A DNA stretch of 64,000 bases from a bacterium (lineage in GTDB: Bacteria > CAIWAD01), in the NCBI GenBank assembly GCA_030685015.1, contig JAUXWS010000067.1, positions 62,001 to 126,000 on the forward strand, read 5' to 3'. A model generated the notes under the pieces. The model saw only the letters and a list, made by a program, of their open reading frames with translations. It was not told where the DNA came from and made no database searches. This document shows, one piece after another, positions 23,254 to 30,903 of the stretch. A program made the position numbers and the translations under genes. Each line of letters begins with the position of its first letter. Within the stretch, counting starts at the first letter, position 1.

Positions 23254-24174
23254 ATGCGGATGACCATGCGCACGGTGTTGCCAACTGCCCTGCTGGGCGC
23301 CCTGCTCGCGGGATGCGGAGGGGGATCCTCCGAAACGAGCGCTCCGATCCTTGGCTTTGCTTCGAGCGAGCGCGGACCCCTGCCGGGCATGCGCTTCGTC
23401 AAGATCAAAGCGGGATCCTTCATGATGGGCAGCAGCAATGAAGAGATCGCCTACTGGCAGGCCCATCCCCCGGTGGAGGAGCTTGCATTCTTAAAGGTGA
23501 CCCCTGCGGATTGGCGTACATGGGTGGCGGTCGAGGGACCACAGCATGAAGTGCGCGTCAGCACCTTCCAGCTGATGACGACGGAGGTGACGCAGGCCCA
23601 GTGGCAGGCCTTGATGGGCGACAATCCATCCTTCAACAAGGGTGGCGACTTGCCGGTGGAGCAGGTCAGTTGGCAGGATGTGCAGGGCTTTTTGGCTGAG
23701 ATCAACCGTCGTGATTCGTCCTTTCACTATCGCCTGCCCACGGAGGCGGAGTGGGAGTACGCTTGCCGGGCGGGGTCGACCGGCTCCTGGAGCTGCGGCA
23801 ATGACGAGGAGTCGCTGAAGGACATTGCCTGGTATTGGAGAACCAGTGGTGATGTGGTGCTGGGCGGCAACTGGGACGTAGGCCGCATCCGGTCCAACAA
23901 CCCCCGGACCCATCCCGTGGGGGCCAAGTCGCCCAATGCCTGGGGTCTGTACGACATGCACGGCAATGTCTGGGAGTGGTGCGCGGATTGGTACGGGCCC
24001 TACGCGGCGGAGGCGCAGCGGGATCCCACCGGCCCTTACAGCGGCTCCCGTCGCGTCTATCGGGGCGGCGACGCCGCCAGTGGCGCGGCGGGTCTGCGCG
24101 CAGCCTACCGCGACTTCCGGGGTGCCGAGCGACCGCGCCGGTGGCCTGGGTTTCCGTCTCTGCAGGACCGTTAA
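23254..24174 (+). CDS. DGR target: lipoprotein with FGE/C-type-lectin-like fold, variable C-terminus
   Basis: 306-residue lipoprotein: signal with lipobox LLAGC, Cys21 as the lipidation site. Residues about 45-306 are a formylglycine-generating-enzyme-sulfatase (SUMF1) fold, a C-type-lectin relative used as scaffold by many DGR targets: MRFVKIKAGSFMMGS, TEVTQAQWQALMGDNPS, VSWQDVQGFL, YRLPTEAEWEYA and WGLYDMHGNVWEWC. The last 44 residues are encoded by the variable repeat. One extra G in the GGGG run at 24119-24122 shifts the frame, so the protein ends WPGFPSLQDR instead of the canonical GLGFRLCRTVNP, which the adjacent frame would give (stop 24179-24181). ATG 23254 is a few bases after a GGGGG run. 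A surface-displayed binding protein is the expected role. Confidence 0.88.
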   Translation: MRMTMRTVLPTALLGALLAGCGGGSSETSAPILGFASSERGPLPGMRFVKIKAGSFMMGSSNEEIAYWQAHPPVEELAFLKVTPADWRTWVAVEGPQHEVRVSTFQLMTTEVTQAQWQALMGDNPSFNKGGDLPVEQVSWQDVQGFLAEINRRDSSFHYRLPTEAEWEYACRAGSTGSWSCGNDEESLKDIAWYWRTSGDVVLGGNWDVGRIRSNNPRTHPVGAKSPNAWGLYDMHGNVWEWCADWYGPYAAEAQRDPTGPYSGSRRVYRGGDAASGAAGLRAAYRDFRGAERPRRWPGFPSLQDR

Positions 24175-24175
24175 C
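24041..24175 (+). repeat. DGR variable repeat (VR)
   Basis: 135 bases aligning to the template repeat at 26147-26280. Between the shared 5' segment GCGGCTCCC and the shared 3' segment starting at 24146, I count by eye 18 substitutions opposite template adenines, three opposite other bases (two T to G, one C to G), and one inserted base. It encodes the C-terminal 44 residues of the target lipoprotein. Confidence 0.92.
24146..24165 (+). other. Putative initiation-of-mutagenic-homing (IMH) segment
   Basis: Twenty bases identical to 26251-26270 at the 3' end of the TR, starting CTGGGTTTCC. The following base differs (G in VR, C in TR), as expected for an IMH/IMH* pair that makes retrohoming directional. 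It would encode GFRLC in the template frame. Confidence 0.7.
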
Positions 24176-24220
24176 CCTTAGCTCTCTTACCCTCTTACCC
24201 TTTGCTGCGATGGGCGGGGT

Positions 24221-24278
24221 GGTCGACCGGGCGCCGCCCGCCCGAGCGAAGCCGGGGCGAGGTGGCGCCCGGTCGACC
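24221..24278 (+). repeat. Inverted repeat downstream of the VR
   Basis: Perfect 15-base inverted repeat GGTCGACCGGGCGCC (24221-24235) and its complement (24264-24278) around a 28-base spacer, 45 bases after the VR. In studied DGRs a hairpin or cruciform just after the VR promotes homing; this is farther and larger. It could equally be a terminator for the target gene. The polypyrimidine stretch 24176-24206 with a tandem CTCTTACC lies between VR and repeat. Confidence 0.6.
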
Positions 24279-24318
24279 GCGCGGGTGGACAGGATCGAGC
24301 TTTTCTTAGGAGTGACGT

Positions 24319-24834
24319 GTGACCGTGCGCATCATCACGATTCCCTTCGACCGGGAACGAGGGATTTTTCCAGAGGAGGAGTTGAATCGCTTCTGCGCGG
24401 CTCGCCAGGTGCTGCACAAACGGCCGGAGTTTTTCTCGCACCAGGGGCGTGCCTGGTGGACGGTGTGGTTGGAGGTCGAGGAGGTCGAACCGGGTCAATC
24501 GATTCCGGAAGGGCTGAATGCGGCCCAAGCAGGTATTTTGAAACGGTTGCGCGAGTGGCGCATGCAGGTCGCGGACAAGGCGGGTCTGCCCGCCTACGTG
24601 GTGTTGACCAACCGGGAGCTTGAAGAGGTGGCCCGACGAAAACCCGGCACCCTGGAGGCGCTACGCGGCATCCATGGCTTGGGTCAGAAGAAGCTGGCCC
24701 GTTACGGCAAGGCCATCCTGGCCCTGGTGTCGGAGACGGGTCCGCCCACGCTCGAGGTCACGCAGGCAATGGACCGTGAACCGCCTGCTGAAGCTGAGCC
24801 ACCCGCTGCCACGGAGACGGCTGAGCATGCATGA
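24319..24834 (+). CDS. HRDC domain protein, DGR accessory gene
   Basis: 171-residue protein. Residues about 73-146 form an HRDC domain (helicase and RNase D C-terminal; LREWRMQVADKAGLPAYVVLTN, then LEALRGIHGLGQKKLARYG), a small helical nucleic-acid-binding module. The N-terminal 60 residues (IITIPFDRERGIFPEEELNRF) are typical of the HRDC proteins found beside DGR reverse transcriptases. HRDC genes are a known but less common DGR accessory class, sometimes instead of avd; here both are present. GTG 24319 is six bases after TAGGAG. Its end overlaps avd by 8 bases. Confidence 0.85.
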   Translation: MTVRIITIPFDRERGIFPEEELNRFCAARQVLHKRPEFFSHQGRAWWTVWLEVEEVEPGQSIPEGLNAAQAGILKRLREWRMQVADKAGLPAYVVLTNRELEEVARRKPGTLEALRGIHGLGQKKLARYGKAILALVSETGPPTLEVTQAMDREPPAEAEPPAATETAEHA

Positions 24835-25168
24835 GGCCGCGCCGCTTCTGGAGCATTGGAATCGCTTCCTCGACTGGCTGCTGGATCGCCTGGAGCGCTT
24901 TCCCCGGGATGCGCGCTTCACCATCAGCCAGCGCATGGCCAACTTGGCCCTGGACGCCTTGGAGGCCATCATCGAGGCGGCCTACACCAAGGACCGTGTG
25001 CCCATTCTGCGCCGCCTGAATTTGATTCTGGAGAAGCTTCGCGTGATGGTGCGGATCAGCCATCGACGCCGCTACCTCAGCACGGACCAGTACGAACATG
25101 CTGCCGAGAACCTGCTCACCATTGGCCGCATGGTCGGCGGTTGGTTGCGACATGCTGCCGCAGGGTGA
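24827..25168 (+). CDS. avd: DGR accessory variability determinant (Avd)
   Basis: 113-residue helical protein, of the usual length for Avd (four-helix bundle, S23-like fold that forms a basic pentamer and binds the RT and TR RNA). Helices are visible at about 2-22 (LLEHWNRFLDWLLDRLERFP), 27-48 (ISQRMANLALDALEAIIEAAY), 53-80 and 84-110 (TDQYEHAAENLLTIGRMVGGWLR). Start ATG 24827 lies inside the end of the HRDC gene, and the RT start lies 17 bases before its stop, so the three proteins are probably made together in set ratio. It lies in a region where other frames are also open, but this frame gives the family pattern. Confidence 0.88.
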   Translation: MHEAAPLLEHWNRFLDWLLDRLERFPRDARFTISQRMANLALDALEAIIEAAYTKDRVPILRRLNLILEKLRVMVRISHRRRYLSTDQYEHAAENLLTIGRMVGGWLRHAAAG

Positions 25169-26228
25169 TTTGTTTAACCAGCTCGCGTCCTTCGCCTGGC
25201 TGCTGGAGGCATGGCGTCGAGTGCGGCGGGGAGCCGGCAAGACACGGGTATCCGTGGAATTCGAGTTCAATTTGGAGCAGGAGCTGCTCGACCTGCGCGA
25301 TGAGCTGCGCAGCGGCACATGGAAGCCCGCAGGGTATCGTTACTTCACGATCAAGGAACCAAAGGAACGCTTGATCGCCGCGGCGCCCTTGCGCGACCGC
25401 ATCGTACACCACGCCGTGGTCGGGCTGCTGGAACCGATTTATGAGGAGCGTTTCATCGAAGACTCCTACGCGACGCGCAAGGGAAAGGGTATGCACCTGG
25501 CAGTGTGCCGCGCCCAGGAGTTGGTGAGGCGGCATCGCTGGCATTTGAAGGTCGACATTCGCCAGTATTTCCCCAGCGTTGATCTGGATCGTCTCGGCCT
25601 GCAACTGCGCCAAGACATTGGTTCGGATCCCATCATCGATGTCCTGGAGCGCATCCTGCGCTGCGATCCGAGTCGACCCGGCCTGCCCATCGGCAACCTG
25701 ACCAGCCAGTTTCTCGCCAACGTCTACCTGAACGGGTTTGATCACTGGGTGCAGGATGAACTGCGTCCGGCAGGCTATGTGCGCTACATGGACGACATGG
25801 TCTTCTTTCATGACGATCGGTCCGCGCTGAAGAAAATGTTGCCGGAGGCGAGCGGGTGGTTGACCATGCAGCGCGGTCTGCGCTTGAAGGAATCGGCCAC
25901 TCGAATCAACCAGCGGAACCACGGCCTGGGCTTCCTGGGTGTCAGGATCTTCCCGGAGTTGATCCGGGTGCGGAGAGAGAGCTTGCGTCGGTGTCTGCAG
26001 CGATTGTCGCGACGCGAGTGGCAATATCAATCAGGGTGGCTGTCCGAGGACGAGCTTGCCGTCTGTGCGCAGAGCGCCGTGGCGCACCTCGCACACTGGA
26101 ACAGCCATGCATTACGACGATCGATCTTCAAGGGCGATCATCATCGGCGGCTCCCATCGCGTCAATCGGGGCGGCGACTACACCAATGCCGCGGCGAATC
26201 TGCGCGCAGCCAACCGCGACAACAATGA
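25152..26228 (+). CDS. DGR reverse transcriptase
   Basis: 358-residue reverse transcriptase that would copy TR RNA into adenine-mutated cDNA. Seen directly: DLFNQLASFAWLLEAWRR start, the catalytic Asp135 in LKVDIRQYFPSV, the DGR-specific IGNLTSQ motif at 180-186 (other RTs have QGxxxSP), and YMDD at 212-215. C-terminal thumb to about residue 330 (LAHWNSHALRRSIF). ATG 25152 gives a natural start and 17-base overlap with avd. The stop codon at 26226-26228 lies inside the TR, so about the last 27 codons (from 26147) are TR sequence; that tail is Arg-rich and not conserved-looking. No maturase or integrase domain. Confidence 0.93.
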   Translation: MLPQGDLFNQLASFAWLLEAWRRVRRGAGKTRVSVEFEFNLEQELLDLRDELRSGTWKPAGYRYFTIKEPKERLIAAAPLRDRIVHHAVVGLLEPIYEERFIEDSYATRKGKGMHLAVCRAQELVRRHRWHLKVDIRQYFPSVDLDRLGLQLRQDIGSDPIIDVLERILRCDPSRPGLPIGNLTSQFLANVYLNGFDHWVQDELRPAGYVRYMDDMVFFHDDRSALKKMLPEASGWLTMQRGLRLKESATRINQRNHGLGFLGVRIFPELIRVRRESLRRCLQRLSRREWQYQSGWLSEDELAVCAQSAVAHLAHWNSHALRRSIFKGDHHRRLPSRQSGRRLHQCRGESARSQPRQQ

Positions 26229-26280
26229 GCCGAGCAACCGCGACAATGACCTGGGTTTCCGTCTCTGCAGCACCGTTGAC
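26147..26280 (+). repeat. DGR template repeat (TR)
   Basis: 134-base template for VR diversification. Eight AAY codons in the target reading frame provide 16 of its 26 variable-segment adenines, 18 of which differ in the VR. Read in the target frame it gives a canonical ending, RGGDYTN...NRDNNEPSNRDND-LGFRLC. Its first 82 bases overlap the RT coding sequence in another frame. The 3' end 26251-26270 is identical to the VR end. Confidence 0.92.
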
Positions 26281-26290
26281 GGGCTGATTC

Positions 26291-26310
26291 GCAACCTCCA
26301 TGGATGTTGC
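26291..26310 (+). other. Near-palindrome just after the TR
   Basis: GCAAC-CTCCATGGAT-GTTGC with only one mismatched pair around a CCATGG core, 10 bases after the TR. It may fold in the TR transcript, where flanking RNA is known to bind Avd and RT in the studied Bordetella element; here that is inference. Confidence 0.35.
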
Positions 26311-26386
26311 GACCGTGTGGCTTGACCACGTTCCACCAGCGGTCCCGATGATCGTCCCGCCCTGCTGACATAGGCAGGCAAAGAGA

Positions 26387-26419
26387 GGCACCGGCTCTCA
26401 ACATCAGAGGGTCGGTGCC
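26387..26419 (+). terminator. Possible bidirectional terminator between TR and purB
   Basis: Stem GGCACCG/CGGTGCC with an inner CTCT/AGAG helix. On the plus strand it is followed by GATTTCCTCTC, on the minus strand by TCTCTTTGCC, so it may end both the DGR transcript and purB. A smaller stem CCTGC/GCAGG lies at 26361-26378. Confidence 0.5.
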
Positions 26420-26486
26420 GATTTCCTCTCAAGGGTGTGCTCCAAGACCTGCTTGGTCCCGGTTGAGAACCTTCTGCAATCAGGGT

Positions 26487-27929
26487 TTACACCCTCAGGT
26501 CCTCCTCCTCGCCTTCCAGCGCCTCCCGATTGGCGTCCAGCAGGGGCTGGACCTCGCGGCGCAGGTAGTCCTCCACCTGGCCGGCGGCCCGGCCGGTGAA
26601 GGTGCGGGGATTGCAGAGCACGCGCAGGTCGGTCAGGGTGAAGGGAATGCTGGTGTCCTCGGCCAGCAGCTCGAGCAGGTTGTTGTCCAGCCCCTCCTCC
26701 TTGACCCGCCGGGCGGCGCGCATGGAAAGCTGGCGGATCGCCTCGTGCAGCTGCTGGCGGTCGCCGCCGCGCTTGACCCCCTCCATCAGGATGGTCTCCG
26801 TCGCCATGAAGGGCAGTTCCGCGTCCAGGCGGCGGCGGATCACCTCGGGGTAGACCACCAGTCCGCTGAACACGTTCTCGAGGATGAGCAGGACGGCGTC
26901 GGCGCACAGAAAAGCCTCGGGCACGACCAGCCGCTTCTGGGCGCTGTCGTCCAGGGTGCGCTCGAACCATTGGGTGGCGGCGGTCATGCCCACGCCCTGC
27001 GGATAGGCCATCAGCACCTTGGCCAGGCTGGCGGCCCGCTCGCAGCGCATGGGATTGCGCTTGTAGGCCATGGCGCTGCTGCCGATCTGCTCCTGCCCGA
27101 AGGGCTCCTCCACCTCCTTCAGGTGCTGCAGGAGGCGGATGTCCCCCGTGATGCGGTGCACGCTGCGCCCCAAACCGGCCAGCCAGTCCAGGATGCGGGC
27201 GTCCTCCTTGCGCGGGTAGGTCTGGCCGCACACGGCGTAGTCCCGGGGGAAGTCCATGCGCTCCAGGATGAGCTGATCCAGCTGGCGCACCTTCTCCTCG
27301 TCGCCGTCGAAGAGGGCCAGGAAGCTGGCCTGGGTGCCGGTGGTGCCTTTGCAGCCCAGGAAACGCAGGGTGGCGAGCCGGTGCTCCAGGTCCTCGAAGT
27401 CCAGCATCAGGTCTTGCAGCCAGAGGGCGGCCCGCTTGCCCACCGTGACGGGTTGGGCTGGCTGGAAATGGGTGAAGCCGAGGGTGGGCAGCTCCTTCCA
27501 GCGGTCGGCGAAGGCGGCGAGGCGGGCAATGACCCGCAGCAGGCGGCGTCGCAGCAGGCGCAGGGCCCCGCGCAGCTGGATGAGATCCGTGTTGTCGCCC
27601 ACGTAGGCGCTGGTGGCCCCCAGGTGGATGATCCCCGCCGCCGCCGGACACTGCAGTCCCCAGGCGTGGACGTGGCTCATCACGTCGTGGCGGGTGACGC
27701 GTTCCCGGGCCTCGGCCACCTCGTGGTTGATCTCCTCCGCGGTGGCGCGCAGCTCCTCCAGTTGCGCCTCCGTCACGGGCAGCCCCAGCTCCCGCTGGGC
27801 CTCGGCCAGGGCGATCCACAAACGCCGCCAGGTGCGGAACTTGGTCTCGGGACTGAACAGGCGGCTCATGGCGGCGCTGGCGTAGCGCTCCAGCAGCGGA
27901 TTCTCGTAGCGGTCGCGCGCCCTCTCCAT
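26487..27929 (-). CDS. purB: Adenylosuccinate lyase
   Basis: 480-residue lyase of the fumarase/aspartase superfamily that acts twice in purine synthesis (SAICAR to AICAR, and adenylosuccinate to AMP). The signature loop GSSAMAYKRNPMRCE is intact; THFQPAQPVTVGKRAALW carries the conserved TxxQxAxP-type motif, and RHDVMSHVHAWG the substrate-binding His. The SSAMAYKRNPMR form is closer to the eukaryote-like PurB branch. ATG 27929 has a GGGGG run six bases upstream and begins the family N-terminus (YENPLLERYAS). It converges on the DGR; nothing suggests it is part of it. Confidence 0.95.
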   Translation of the reverse strand: MERARDRYENPLLERYASAAMSRLFSPETKFRTWRRLWIALAEAQRELGLPVTEAQLEELRATAEEINHEVAEARERVTRHDVMSHVHAWGLQCPAAAGIIHLGATSAYVGDNTDLIQLRGALRLLRRRLLRVIARLAAFADRWKELPTLGFTHFQPAQPVTVGKRAALWLQDLMLDFEDLEHRLATLRFLGCKGTTGTQASFLALFDGDEEKVRQLDQLILERMDFPRDYAVCGQTYPRKEDARILDWLAGLGRSVHRITGDIRLLQHLKEVEEPFGQEQIGSSAMAYKRNPMRCERAASLAKVLMAYPQGVGMTAATQWFERTLDDSAQKRLVVPEAFLCADAVLLILENVFSGLVVYPEVIRRRLDAELPFMATETILMEGVKRGGDRQQLHEAIRQLSMRAARRVKEEGLDNNLLELLAEDTSIPFTLTDLRVLCNPRTFTGRAAGQVEDYLRREVQPLLDANREALEGEEEDLRV

Positions 27930-28205
27930 CTGCAGCCCCCGTTTCTGGTCCAGTGCCTTGGCGTGCCGCGGCCTCTCCGTTCCACTCCCGGCGGGAAGGG
28001 GGCGTGAGGCCCGTTCAAGTTCGAAAACCCGGCGCAGAGGAGGGATGCCCGGGTGGGGGAAACTGGGGGGCGATGCGGTCGCGTGCACAAAGGAGGCGCC
28101 CAAGGGGACAATCCGACCCTTCGCATTTGCCCCGCCGATGGGACTTTCTGACCTTTCATCCCGCTGTCATTCCATGGTTTCGCCATAGCTCGGGGGATTC
28201 CCTTG

Positions 28206-29865
<1,660 letters not shown>

Positions 29866-29866
<1 letters not shown>

Positions 29867-30240
29867 TGAACCGCATGCAGCGCGTCAAGCAGGCGCTCGC
29901 CTTTCTCCTTGGCCGGGCCGGAGGGGGGCGGGCGCCCCTGTCGCCGGCCCTGGGGCGAAGCTTGCTGGCCCTGGCGGCGGCGGGGGCCCTGGTGTGGTTC
30001 GTCCTGCGCGACCACGGCCTCCTGGATCACGCCCGCCTCCGCCGTGCGCTGGATTCACTGGATGCCCGCTCGCGGCACCTGGAGACGCAGATCGTCTGGT
30101 ACCGCGAGCGCAACCGCCTGCTGCAGGCAGGCGATCCCTTCACCCTGGAGGAGGAGGCCCGCCGTCTGGGCATGGGCCGGCCGGGAGAGGAGCTGTTTCG
30201 CGTCGTGCTGCCGGAGGACACGGCCACCGCCAAGGAGTGA
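29866..30240 (+). CDS. FtsB/DivIC-type septum formation initiator
   Basis: 124-residue single-pass membrane protein of the cell-division FtsB/DivIC family: a cytoplasmic N-terminus, one helix (about residues 32-48, SLLALAAAGALVWFVL), then a periplasmic coiled coil (ARLRRALDSLDARSRHLETQIVWYRERNRLLQ) and the short C-terminal segment EEEARRLGMGRPGEELFRVV typical of the family. It should pair with FtsL and FtsQ at the septum. ATG 29866 overlaps the enolase stop (TGATG), and the DUF502 gene begins three bases after its stop. Confidence 0.85.
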
Positions 30241-30243
30241 GAC

Positions 30244-30903
30244 ATGGTCAAGCGCCTGCGCAACATCTTCATGACCGGCGTGCTCACCATCACGCCGGTG
30301 GCCATCTCGGTCATGGTGCTGGTGGGCATCTTCAACTGGCTGGACCAAGTGCTGGGCCAGATCATCCTGCGCATCCTGCGGGACATGGGCCTCCCCTACA
30401 TCCCGGGGCTCGGATTCATCCTCCTCGCCCTCCTCATCCTCCTGGTCGGCCTCCTGACCCAGCACTACCTGGGCCGACAGGTGCTCCGGCTGGGCCAAGC
30501 CGTCGTCGAGCGCATCCCCTTCCTCAGCAAACTGGTGCGAGCCGTGCGCCAGATCATGGACTCCTTCGTCACCTCGAAGAGCGAACTCTTCCGCCAGGCC
30601 GTCCTGGTGGAGTATCCACGCCGGGGGACCTGGTGCGTCGGCTTCCTGACCCGGCGGGCCGGGGGCGAGGTGCGCGAGAAGCTGCGCCCGCAGCAGGACA
30701 ACCGGCTGCTCTCCCTCTTCATCCCCACCACGCCCAACCCCACCAGCGGCGTGCTCATCTTCGTGCCCGAGGAGGACACCATCCTGCTGGAGATGAGCGT
30801 GGAGGAGGCCGTCAAGCTGGTGGTGTCGGGCGGCGCCCTCTTCAAACCGACGGGCTCCGATCCGGTGGGCCGGCGCGCCGCGGCCCCGCCACCGCAGGTG
30901 TGA
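30244..30903 (+). CDS. DUF502 family membrane protein
   Basis: 219-residue protein of the DUF502 family. Two membrane segments: about residues 8-32 (FMTGVLTITPVAISVMVLVGIF) and 57-75 (GFILLALLILLVGLLTQ). The conserved soluble part follows with IPFLSKLVRAVRQIMDSF, AVLVEYPRRGTWCVGFLT and FIPTTPNPTSGVLIFVPE, all typical of the family. Function is not established. The position after an FtsB-like gene suggests an envelope role, by context only. The start lies three bases after the preceding stop. Confidence 0.88.
   Translation: MVKRLRNIFMTGVLTITPVAISVMVLVGIFNWLDQVLGQIILRILRDMGLPYIPGLGFILLALLILLVGLLTQHYLGRQVLRLGQAVVERIPFLSKLVRAVRQIMDSFVTSKSELFRQAVLVEYPRRGTWCVGFLTRRAGGEVREKLRPQQDNRLLSLFIPTTPNPTSGVLIFVPEEDTILLEMSVEEAVKLVVSGGALFKPTGSDPVGRRAAAPPPQV

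Noticed and set aside
24620-24826. N-terminal extension of the Avd frame
   Set aside because: It lies entirely within the HRDC gene in another frame; the family-like sequence begins at ATG 24827.
26147-26280. CRISPR-like or simple repeat explanation for the TR/VR pair
   Set aside because: There are only two copies, differing almost only at template adenines and placed in the DGR order; no array or spacers.
26056-26325. 89-codon plus-strand frame covering the TR
   Set aside because: It is the TR read in the target reading frame (ends GFRLCSTVD); it shows the template's frame but is not expected to be a gene.
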